Shown piece after piece: positions 1 through 5,972 of a DNA stretch of 12,727 nucleotides. The position numbers and the translations under genes are program-made. This DNA comes from Gammaproteobacteria bacterium (lineage in GTDB: Bacteria > Pseudomonadota > Gammaproteobacteria > Pseudomonadales > Pseudohongiellaceae), in assembly GCA_003451715.1 (NCBI GenBank), contig DMJN01000235.1:1-12727 (forward strand), given 5' to 3'. Under the pieces are notes generated by a model. That model was not told where the DNA came from, searched no databases, and was given only the letters and a program-made list of their open reading frames with translations. Each line of letters begins with the position of its first letter. The first letter of the stretch is position 1.

Positions 1-1
1 A

Positions 2-874
2 GCGGCGCGGCGTGGAATTCGCCTCGCAGAAACTCTGAATGAGCAACAGTTCGCAGAGAAACTGACACAGCTGTTGAAGTACCACAATTTCCTGCTGCAA
101 CAGTACTACGAAGGTGAGCCTGTCGATTTTCAGAAAACTTTTGATGACAGCATGGCATTGGCGGAACAGGTTAAACCGATGATTGCCGATACCATCGACA
201 TCCTGCACGGCCATCGAAAGCAAGGCGACAACATCCTGTTTGAAGGCGCTCAGGGATCATTGCTGGATATTGATCATGGCACCTACCCCTTTGTGACTTC
301 TTCAAATACCACTGCCGGTGGCACCGCAACGGGTAGCGGGTACGGTCCGCTATATCTGGATTATGCACTGGGCATCACCAAAGCCTACACGACGCGAGTG
401 GGTTCTGGACCGTTTCCTACCGAGCTATTCGATGATGTAGGTAAGCACCTCGCTTCAGTCGGTGTAGAGAAAGGAGCGACTACTGGGCGGGATCGACGCT
501 GTGGTTGGTTCGATGCGGCCGCGGTAAAGATGGCGACGCGAATCAACAGTGTGTCGGGAATCTGCCTGACCAAGCTGGACGTGCTCGATGGATTGGACAG
601 CGTGAAGATCTGCACCGGTTATCAAGGCGTGGGTGAGAATACTTCAGGCAGTCTGATGGATGTAAATATTTTCAAGAATCTGCAACCGGTTTACGAAGAA
701 CTGCCTGGCTGGAAGGAATCAACTTTTGGTGCTAGAAGCCTGGATGACATACCTGAGAATGCCAGAAAGTACATAAAGTACATTGAAGATTTGGTAGAGG
801 TGCCAGTTGACATTATTTCGACAGGTCCAGACCGGAAAGAAACCATTACCTTGCGACATCCATTCGGTTCCTAG
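2..874 (+). CDS. purA: Adenylosuccinate synthetase, 5' end outside window
   Basis: PurA joins IMP and aspartate using GTP to give adenylosuccinate, the first committed step from IMP to AMP, in the cytoplasm. The open frame runs in from the window edge, starting with residues [10 protein letters not shown], so about the first 140 of roughly 430 residues are missing. Visible hallmarks are the family segments [21 protein letters not shown], the TTAGG and GSG loops, [35 protein letters not shown] and the C-terminal [12 protein letters not shown] with its nucleotide-binding role. Apparent internal starts such as TTG at 74 are not the real start. The TAG stop at 872-874 overlaps the stop of the opposing kinase gene by two bases. 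No intrinsic terminator separates the two. Identity is certain; only the upstream part is unknown. Confidence 0.97.
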   Translation, partial: AARRGIRLAETLNEQQFAEKLTQLLKYHNFLLQQYYEGEPVDFQKTFDDSMALAEQVKPMIADTIDILHGHRKQGDNILFEGAQGSLLDIDHGTYPFVTSSNTTAGGTATGSGYGPLYLDYALGITKAYTTRVGSGPFPTELFDDVGKHLASVGVEKGATTGRDRRCGWFDAAAVKMATRINSVSGICLTKLDVLDGLDSVKICTGYQGVGENTSGSLMDVNIFKNLQPVYEELPGWKESTFGARSLDDIPENARKYIKYIEDLVEVPVDIISTGPDRKETITLRHPFGS

Positions 875-1788
875 CCAGAGTTGGCGCGCACAGAATCCCA
901 TAAACATGCAGCTCCTCGAGCGCCACTGGCATCACCGAAACCCGGTGGTGAGAGTCGCGTGAGAATCACATCCGTAAATACAAAATCCTGCAAATAGGCC
1001 GGCACTGCGCGATATAGCTCGGCAATATTGGATAAGCCACCACCGAGGATAATCACATCGGGATCGACTACGTTAATGACAGTAGCCAGGCAGCGTGCTA
1101 ATTGCTGGCAATAGCGTTGTATACAATCAATTGCTGCTTGCTCACCACTTTCGGCCAGTCTGGCAATCTCGACCGCCTCCAATTGGGTTGCCGTGAGTTC
1201 GGAGAAGGTCTGGGAAAGGCCGCGCCCGGACAACACGGTCTCAATACAGTTAAGGCGGCCGCAGTAGCAGGTTCGATCTTCAGCGATGAGTTCGCGTACA
1301 GAGTGGGGTATTGAATTATGACCCCACTCACCGGCGATGCGATTGGGGCCGGTCAACAGTTGCCTGTTAACCACGATTCCACCCCCGGTTCCGGTGCCCA
1401 GTATGACGCCGAACACGGTGTCGGAATCTTTACCCGCACCGAAATGAGCCTCGGACAGGGCAAAACAATTTGCGTCATTCTCCATTCGAATTGCATAACC
1501 CAGGCTCGCTTCTATATCTTTTTGTAAGGGTTGGCCATTGAGGCAGATGGAATTGCAATTCTTCATTAGTTCGCTCGGCAGCGACAGAGTGCCGGGAGTG
1601 CCAATACCGACGGAGAGCAAACTACTGGAGTGAGCCTGTAACTGATCGATGACATTGCAAATGGTTTCTAGGGTTGCCTGGTATTGCTCGCCAGGAGTGT
1701 CAACGCGAATCTTTTCGATGATCGATCCGGTGTCAGCCAGGATGATGCCTTCAATCTTGGTGCCGCCCAGGTCTACTCCAATCCTCAT
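871..1788 (-). CDS. mak: ROK-family sugar kinase, fructokinase/mannokinase-like (Mak)
   Basis: This 305-residue ROK kinase probably phosphorylates a free hexose such as fructose or mannose at C6 with ATP in the cytoplasm. The N-terminal phosphate-binding motif DLGGTK lies at residues 6-11. The substrate-site segment END with catalytic Asp is at 103-105, the GTGTGGG loop at 131-137, EWGH at 154-157, and the ROK zinc site CxCGxxxC at 174-181 together with His157. [11 protein letters not shown] is the second ATP-side motif. Length and sequence agree along the whole protein with what I recall of E. coli Mak, more than NagK or NanK. AAGGA sits seven bases before the ATG. It converges on purA, with both stops inside one CTAG, and is head-to-head with the transposase gene. 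The sugar substrate is inferred from family resemblance only; N-acetylglucosamine kinase is the main alternative. Confidence 0.88.
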   Translation of the reverse strand: MRIGVDLGGTKIEGIILADTGSIIEKIRVDTPGEQYQATLETICNVIDQLQAHSSSLLSVGIGTPGTLSLPSELMKNCNSICLNGQPLQKDIEASLGYAIRMENDANCFALSEAHFGAGKDSDTVFGVILGTGTGGGIVVNRQLLTGPNRIAGEWGHNSIPHSVRELIAEDRTCYCGRLNCIETVLSGRGLSQTFSELTATQLEAVEIARLAESGEQAAIDCIQRYCQQLARCLATVINVVDPDVIILGGGLSNIAELYRAVPAYLQDFVFTDVILTRLSPPGFGDASGARGAACLWDSVRANSG

Positions 1789-1894
1789 GCAAATTCCTTA
1801 GAATTCTTCCAGATGCATTCCTTGTGTCAGTGTCACTTGGGGCGCACACCAACATTGCCTTGCATAGTACTACAAACACTCTAAAATCGTCGGT

Positions 1895-1916
1895 CCGCCT
1901 GCATTTTGCAGTGCGG
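1895..1916. repeat. Hairpin upstream of the transposase gene
   Basis: The arms CCGCCTGCA (1895-1903) and TGCAGTGCGG (1907-1916) pair over nine bases with one bulged T, closing a three-base TTT loop. It ends 32 bases before the transposase start. HUH transposases of the Y1 class recognise hairpins near element ends or in REP sequences, so this may be a target. It could equally be a leader or operator structure. Confidence 0.5.
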
Positions 1917-1948
1917 AAATACCAAGATTACAACGACAAGATACTCAA

Positions 1949-3043
1949 GTGACTCGAGCGCGCTACCAGCAAATATCTCTGCAAGATACGCCTTACTATC
2001 ATTGCATTTCACGGTGTGTTCGGCGTACCTATCTGTGTGGTGATGATCCATTCACCGGTAAAAACTTCGATCACCGTAAGCAGTGGCTGGTGACTCGAAT
2101 AAAACAACTGGCGGCGCAATTTTCTGTAGAGATCTGCGCCTACGCCATCATGAGCAATCACTATCACCTGGTACTTCATGTCGATAGCGAGAAGGCACTC
2201 GCATTCAGTGATGAGGAAGTCATTAAGCGCTGGACGGCACTTTTTCCCCGTAATGCAATTCTCATCGAGACCTTAAGGAAAAACCTGAAGACTAAGACAG
2301 CTAAGAATCAGCTGAATCGACAAATAAAATTGTGGCGTGAACGGCTGATGGACATCAGCTGGTTTATGCGCTGCCTCAATGAGTCGGTGGCCAGACAGGC
2401 GAATCGGGAAGATGATTGCACGGGTCGATTCTGGGAAGGGCGCTTCAAGAGTCAAGCTTTGCTCGACGAAAAAGCACTGATAACCTGCATGGCTTATGTG
2501 GATCTTAATCCGGTGCGTGCAGGAATGTGTGAGTCACTGGACAGCAGTGACTTCACTTCAATCCAGGAACGGCTGATTATTCATGCGAAGAAGGTAAAGA
2601 AGCGTAGTTATCGTCAGCACCGATTGTTGACTCGTCGCTCGGTCAAACATCTGATCGGTCGGCAGCCATCGGTCAAGCAGTCCAATTTGAAGTCGATGGG
2701 TGAATTGCAGGATTTCAGTGGATCGACGCTTCCAGTGACACAACACAGCTACTTTGATTTGCTGGAGTCTACCTGTAAGGCGCTGAGTCTGGCTGGAATT
2801 GATCGGAGCAAGGCTGTGCACGTACTGCGGGAAAAACAGACAGTTCTGCAGGGTATTGGAATTTCGCCTCAGGCCTGGCTCGACGGTGTCACCACATTTC
2901 ACCGGCATTATGCTATTGCTGCTGGTACTCAAAGATCACTGCTGCAGTTTCACAAGAGCCGAATAAGAGCCGGTGTGGATTTCAAACATCCCCATAAGTG
3001 GATAAGGGGAATACATTCCGCTCGGCTACTATACGGAACCTGA
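1949..3043 (+). CDS. Y1/HUH (IS200-like, REP-associated type) transposase
   Basis: This 364-residue protein carries the single-tyrosine HUH transposase fold (Y1_Tnp). The metal-binding motif HYH is at residues 71-73 within AIMSNHYHLVL. The conserved segment RFWEGRFKSQ is at 160-169. The expected nucleophile is Tyr183 in AYVDLNPVRAG, aligning with the tyrosine region of E. coli RayT (DYIYINPV). The motifs look intact, so it may be active. It is about twice as long as a classic RAYT of about 165 residues. The extra length is an insert at about 80-135 and a roughly 150-residue C-terminal part I do not recognise. The start is GTG with only a weak ribosome binding site; it is chosen because MTRARYQQISLQDTPYYHC looks like the usual N-terminus of this family. 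No clear element ends or target duplication are visible, but hairpins flank it on both sides. Confidence 0.9.
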   Translation: MTRARYQQISLQDTPYYHCISRCVRRTYLCGDDPFTGKNFDHRKQWLVTRIKQLAAQFSVEICAYAIMSNHYHLVLHVDSEKALAFSDEEVIKRWTALFPRNAILIETLRKNLKTKTAKNQLNRQIKLWRERLMDISWFMRCLNESVARQANREDDCTGRFWEGRFKSQALLDEKALITCMAYVDLNPVRAGMCESLDSSDFTSIQERLIIHAKKVKKRSYRQHRLLTRRSVKHLIGRQPSVKQSNLKSMGELQDFSGSTLPVTQHSYFDLLESTCKALSLAGIDRSKAVHVLREKQTVLQGIGISPQAWLDGVTTFHRHYAIAAGTQRSLLQFHKSRIRAGVDFKHPHKWIRGIHSARLLYGT

Positions 3044-3068
3044 GCAAGCCACCCTAACACTCATTCTC

Positions 3069-3089
3069 TTTCATCGAACCTCGGTGAAA
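3069..3089. repeat. Hairpin just downstream of the transposase gene
   Basis: Arms TTTCATCG (3069-3076) and CGGTGAAA (3082-3089) form eight pairs, one of them T-G, around the five-base loop AACCT. It begins 25 bases after the transposase stop. No T-tract follows, so it is not a standard terminator. With the hairpin at 1895-1916 it could mark subterminal ends of an IS200/IS605-like unit, though the two hairpins do not share sequence. Confidence 0.45.
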
Positions 3090-3126
3090 CTCCTGTTGCC
3101 ACAAGCCTCGCGTATATCACTATTTA

Positions 3127-3144
3127 CATCGAAAGATGCTTTTT
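3127..3144 (+). terminator. Weak candidate terminator after the transposase gene
   Basis: CATC, a GAAA tetraloop and GATG are followed by C and five Ts. The stem is only four pairs and AT-containing, so activity is doubtful. It lies about 85 bases past the transposase stop. Confidence 0.25.
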
Positions 3145-3212
3145 GAAAGGCAATTTCAACCTAAAAGCTCACCCCTGCTCAAAAATCCAACAACAAAATT
3201 ATTCAATTTCTA

Positions 3213-3254
3213 ATATAGGACACCCAATTAATATATACATGGATGTCCCTATAT
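3213..3254. repeat. Long imperfect inverted repeat
   Basis: The arms ATATAGGACACCCA (3213-3226) and TGGATGTCCCTATAT (3240-3254) pair with one mismatch and one extra G, around a 13-base AT-rich loop. It is the longest of the inverted repeats in this AT-rich stretch. No T-tract follows directly. Confidence 0.6.
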
Positions 3255-3427
3255 AGTTTGTCTATGAAATGAACAGATTTTGCTAAGTATCAGAATTCCC
3301 AATAGATATTCCATGCTGGAATTGACCCGTTGCCAGGAGGGGGCTGGTAGAACATTTTATATTGGGTATTGGAAAAGGCCGGAAATATGGGAAAAATCAC
3401 TATATATTGTTTGACTTTAACCGATTA

Positions 3428-3453
3428 ACACTATATGTTGCGCTGCATAGTGT
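3428..3453. repeat. Seven-base inverted repeat
   Basis: ACACTAT at 3428-3434 and ATAGTGT at 3447-3453 are perfectly complementary around 12 bases. The left arm overlaps the possible -10 element TATATG (3432-3437), so it could be an operator. CACTATAT also occurs as a direct copy at about 3399. Confidence 0.4.
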
Positions 3454-3480
3454 GGTCTAACTTATTGAATTTTCAGGGTT

Positions 3481-3517
3481 AGAATCCCTTTTTACAGTAA
3501 CAACAGTAAAAAATTCT
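3481..3517. repeat. Two-part hairpin, terminator-like
   Basis: An inner stem TTTTTAC (3489-3495) with GTAAAAA (3506-3512) is extended by an outer stem AGAAT (3481-3485) with ATTCT (3513-3517), with CCC bulged on the left. The inner stem is almost all AT. It could act as a weak bidirectional terminator or as a leader structure for the small gene 140 bases downstream. Confidence 0.45.
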
Positions 3518-3657
3518 GTGCAAAAAGGCAGCAATTTAAGAACAAGAAGTACTATTAAGCTCTAAGCCAAAAATATTAATCAGAACACCAAGGCAAACTA
3601 AAAACATCACAAAATAAAGGTTAGCATTTCATTTGGCAGAAGCTGGAGTTATAACGA

Positions 3658-3834
3658 ATGATTAAACTCGCGCAAGTAGTAGTCGAAGACCCAGCTAGCG
3701 ATAAGGTGCAAGAAGTGGAACTCGACAGCGACCAACTTGACCTGAAAAAGAAGGTGGAAGACGAGATCAGGATGAAACTTGATCAGTTTGCCAAGGAGTT
3801 AGCTCAGGTTAGAAAGCAGCGAGAAGAACACTAG
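3658..3834 (+). CDS. Small charged protein of 58 residues, unknown function
   Basis: The ATG at 3658 follows GGAG with a nine-base gap, a good ribosome binding site, and the frame stays open for 58 codons to TAG. The protein begins MIKLAQVVVEDPASDK and has two short beta-like stretches (2-9 and 18-23). From about residue 24 it is a strongly charged, heptad-like helix rich in Lys, Glu and Gln that could form a short coiled coil. There is no signal peptide or membrane segment, so a cytoplasmic protein is likely. Base use matches the coding style of neighbours and contrasts sharply with the AT-rich DNA upstream, which supports a real gene. I do not recognise the family. The CopC-like gene downstream starts 192 bases later, so an operon is not obvious. 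Confidence 0.65.
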   Translation: MIKLAQVVVEDPASDKVQEVELDSDQLDLKKKVEDEIRMKLDQFAKELAQVRKQREEH

Positions 3835-3862
3835 CATTTTGTCTCGCTCAGAAAACCACTTT

Positions 3863-3878
3863 GAATAGTCCGCTATTC
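3863..3878. repeat. Short perfect hairpin after the 58-codon gene
   Basis: GAATAG and CTATTC pair fully around the tetraloop TCCG, 28 bases after the small gene's stop. No T-tract follows on the plus strand. It may be a modest 3' end structure. Confidence 0.3.
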
Positions 3879-3935
3879 ACTGCCGCTGGACCTCCCCCCA
3901 AAAAGCCGTAGCAAACATCGAGCAGGCGCGACGCC

Positions 3936-3957
3936 ATAGCGTGAATTGTGTCGCTAT
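3936..3957. promoter_or_regulatory. Inverted repeat upstream of the CopC-like gene
   Basis: ATAGCG (3936-3941) and CGCTAT (3952-3957) are perfect six-base arms around 10 bases, a symmetric layout typical of a dimeric regulator's operator. It ends 69 bases before the CopC-like start. Only symmetry and position support this. Confidence 0.25.
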
Positions 3958-4026
3958 CTCTGATCCTGACTGTGAATCGACACTGTGCTCGCGCTACTAT
4001 TAGCAATGCTTGCAGGACTCCTGAAA

Positions 4027-4398
4027 ATGAAAAAGACAATCTCCAAATTGGCGATCTTATTGGCCTGTTTGCAGTTTTATGCTTGCGCCAGCTCTACCGT
4101 GTATACACCACTGCGAAGAGCGGAGCCTGCCATAGGCGCCGAACTCACCCGTGCCCCCAGAATTATCCGGCTTTACTTTAACGCGCTACCGGATGTGGCT
4201 CAGAGTAGTCTGATATTGATCGGACCCAGCGGCGAGCATCAGCTGCGCGGGATGCACACCATGGCCTCCGATGACCTGATGATAGAGATCATGGATCCAG
4301 TAACTACCGGGCAATACACGGTCGAATGGGTAACGGTAGTCGGTGAGGATCCTACTACCTACGCAGGTTCATTCAATTTTTCGGTGGCTGCCCAGTAA
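4027..4398 (+). CDS. Exported CopC-domain-like protein without copper ligands
   Basis: A 123-residue exported protein with a short CopC-type beta-sandwich. The chosen ATG has AGGA nine bases upstream; a GTG at 3985 in frame would add a second hydrophobic stretch but has no ribosome binding site. Residues 1-23 are a signal peptide (MKK, then LAILLACLQFYACA). Cleavage after ACA is possible, as is lipidation at a Cys, although FYAC is a poor lipobox. The mature part follows the CopC pattern: PAIGAELTRAPRIIRLYFN, SSLILIGPSGE, GQYTVEWVTVVG and YAGSFNFSV. CopC proteins bind Cu(II) through an N-terminal His and a His/Asp near the VSADGH position. Here the mature start is ASST and the later site reads GEDPTTY, so both ligands seem absent. 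It is probably a periplasmic or lipid-anchored protein that is not a classic copper carrier. Confidence 0.75.
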   Translation: MKKTISKLAILLACLQFYACASSTVYTPLRRAEPAIGAELTRAPRIIRLYFNALPDVAQSSLILIGPSGEHQLRGMHTMASDDLMIEIMDPVTTGQYTVEWVTVVGEDPTTYAGSFNFSVAAQ

Positions 4399-4599
4399 AC
4401 GCTTAGCTTGACGGTTAATAGGAAGCGGTATTCCTTTTCCTGTATTTCGGCAACCCATTTCTTGTCACGATCATGAGCCCCCATGCCATGTGCCAGATAC
4501 AGAAGATTTCTGATTTTGGATTTGATCCCAGGATGTCAGTCGAGATGGAATCCCTTGAAATGACTCTTCAGGCGGGTTGAGTTGCAGCCTATCGCGGCT

Positions 4600-5370
4600 T
4601 CAATCAATCCGTTGTTCGAATAACCAATCGATCAATTCTTCATTGGAATAGGCCGCATCCCAGGCATTGTGTCCCACACCGGGAAGTTCCGTGTAGTGCA
4701 CTTCTGCGCCTGCGCCTGTCAGCGCCTCCACAATCTTACGGGATTCATCGACTGGTACCACGCGATCCGCATCACCATGGACGATCCACACCGATTTTGC
4801 AGCAAGATCCGCGGCCAGATCCCGATACGGCCCTGAACTCGTTTCCGGTAGGAAGGCAGGGAAGCGATCACCGAGCCCGACAAAACCACACACTGCGACC
4901 AAGGCTGCGAATCGCTCGGTATGCTGGTAACCGAGATACCAGGTACCGTTACCGCCCAGTGACAGCCCGGTAAGGTATTGCCGGGAACTATCTACTGTGA
5001 ATTCCTGCATTGTGGCATCAAGCGCCATTATCGCGGCTCGCCCGGCGTCTCCCTGCCAGCTTTCAGATGTAGGCACCTGGGGGAATATGCCAATGGCAGG
5101 CCATCGTTGAGGATTTAACCGTATGGCTCTGCCCAATCCCACCTGGGTCTGTTTCAGGCCATCATCCCCTCGCTCGCCTGCGCCATGTAAAAAGAGAATT
5201 ACCGGCCACTGTTGTGAGCCATCATAGCCACGCGGTATGTAGACCTGATACGGATGGTTTACACCATTCACGGTTACTGATCTATCCAGGAAGCCGGTTT
5301 CCTGTGCCAGCAGGACTTGCGGCAATCCGAAGGCGAATGCAAACACGAAAACGCGGAGTGACTTGAACAT
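4600..5370 (-). CDS. Exported alpha/beta-hydrolase, esterase or peptidase-like
   Basis: This 256-residue alpha/beta-hydrolase is of the carboxylesterase / PHB-depolymerase-like / 'predicted peptidase' group. Residues 1-22 form a signal peptide ending LLA before QE, placing it in the periplasm or outside. An oxyanion-loop segment LHGAGERGDD lies at 61-70. The nucleophile elbow GLSLGG carries Ser137, Asp202 is in HGDADRVVP and His234 in GVGHNAWD, so the Ser-Asp-His triad is complete. The start is the ATG preceded by AGGAGG nine bases away; a longer in-frame version starting at 5421 lacks this and would put charged residues before the signal peptide. It is transcribed alone, with gene-free DNA on both sides. 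Substrate is unknown; a small ester or polyester oligomer is the family expectation. Confidence 0.87.
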   Translation of the reverse strand: MFKSLRVFVFAFAFGLPQVLLAQETGFLDRSVTVNGVNHPYQVYIPRGYDGSQQWPVILFLHGAGERGDDGLKQTQVGLGRAIRLNPQRWPAIGIFPQVPTSESWQGDAGRAAIMALDATMQEFTVDSSRQYLTGLSLGGNGTWYLGYQHTERFAALVAVCGFVGLGDRFPAFLPETSSGPYRDLAADLAAKSVWIVHGDADRVVPVDESRKIVEALTGAGAEVHYTELPGVGHNAWDAAYSNEELIDWLFEQRID

Positions 5371-5455
5371 GGGGTGGATCCTCCTATTGGTGTGGGAACG
5401 AGTGTAGCAGCAAACAGGCATCGGTTAACAAAATAGCCGATTTCCACAACAGACG

Positions 5456-5487
5456 ATTTAGTCCCTTCCGAATGGAAGGCGCTAAAT
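5456..5487. repeat. Strong 14-base-pair hairpin, REP-like
   Basis: The arms ATTTAGTCCCTTCC (5456-5469) and GGAAGGCGCTAAAT (5474-5487) pair at 13 of 14 positions, one of them T-G, with a single C-C mismatch, around the loop GAAT. No T-tract follows on either strand, so it is not an ordinary terminator. It lies 86 bases upstream of the hydrolase start. Shape and size suit a REP or other interspersed palindrome. Confidence 0.65.
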
Positions 5488-5687
5488 GTAAACGGAGTGA
5501 TCCAGCGTAGAACCTCAGGCAGAGGATCCCTAGCTAAAGCAGCAAATACACACCCAACACTATGAATAGGAACAGTGTCTTCGGCAGGTTCTGAGCAGAC
5601 CTCAATTTACTTTCTTGTATTTCTGAGATTTCCATGAATCGAACACTAGTGCATCGGAAGTCAAAAAAGTATGGGTCAGGCGCACCA

Positions 5688-5699
5688 TATAAATTTATA
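5688..5699. repeat. Perfect palindrome TATAAATTTATA
   Basis: The 12-base perfect palindrome directly follows GGGTCAGGCGCACCA. The combination looks like a defined motif rather than random AT-rich DNA, but no second copy is in the window. It could be an operator, or one end of a repeat family. Confidence 0.35.
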
Positions 5700-5868
5700 C
5701 AGTAGTTTGCTAAACAGCAGCTCACCATGCCTTAAGGGATAACAGCTGCGGCAATGTGACGCATTTACTGCTGAGAATCCGAGGAATAGAGTCCATTGAA
5801 GCTCTGCAGCAACCGCAACGCCAGGCCAGACAATTCGTAGAGACCAGGAGTAGAACAGATCCTCTTTA

Positions 5869-5880
5869 GAAATTAATTTC
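5869..5880. promoter_or_regulatory. Perfect palindrome GAAATTAATTTC upstream of the cytochrome gene
   Basis: A 12-base perfect palindrome about 93 bases before the cytochrome start. The position suits an operator or AT-rich upstream element; the function is inferred from symmetry only. Confidence 0.25.
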
Positions 5881-5972
5881 GCTGGATCGGGGTCATTTAG
5901 ATGACGCCGCATAGCACTGGCACTAGATCGGTGCAGGCAGATTCTTAACGAACCCACAAAATGGGGAGAAGA

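Larger units (their letters stand above)
3044..3657. other. AT-rich, palindrome-rich intergenic stretch
   Basis: No credible gene lies in these 614 bases. The composition is clearly more AT-rich than the genes on either side, and inverted repeats are dense: 3069-3089, 3143-3159 (TTGAAA and TTTCAA around GGCAA), 3213-3254, 3428-3453 and 3481-3517. A loose promoter-like pair, TTGACT at 3411-3416 and TATATG at 3432-3437, has a 15-base spacer, which is shorter than optimal. The stretch may be the regulatory region of the 58-codon gene at 3658, an untranslated RNA, or remnants of inserted DNA. I cannot decide between these. Confidence 0.6.
5371..5972. other. Gene-free region between hydrolase and cytochrome genes
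   Basis: About 600 bases without a convincing gene. Minus-strand open frames here lack ribosome binding sites and recognisable sequence. The notable contents are the strong hairpin at 5456-5487, the 12-base palindrome at 5688-5699 next to GGGTCAGGCGCACC, and the 12-base palindrome at 5869-5880. Promoters of the flanking divergent genes should lie here, but no strong -35/-10 pair stands out. Confidence 0.6.

Noticed and set aside
3044..3657. CRISPR array or phage attachment site in the palindrome-rich stretch
   Set aside because: The palindromes differ from one another, have no regular spacing, and no cas gene or integrase is present.
4424..4443. Possible terminator AGGAA/TTCCT followed by TTTTCC after the CopC-like gene
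   Set aside because: The stem has only five AT-rich pairs and the T-run is interrupted, so it is too weak to call.
4340..4545. Minus-strand open stretch reading LLYLAHGMGAHDRDKKWV, hydrolase-like in flavour
   Set aside because: Fewer than 60 codons between stops, no start with a ribosome binding site, and it runs antisense into the end of the CopC-like gene. A chance resemblance is likely.
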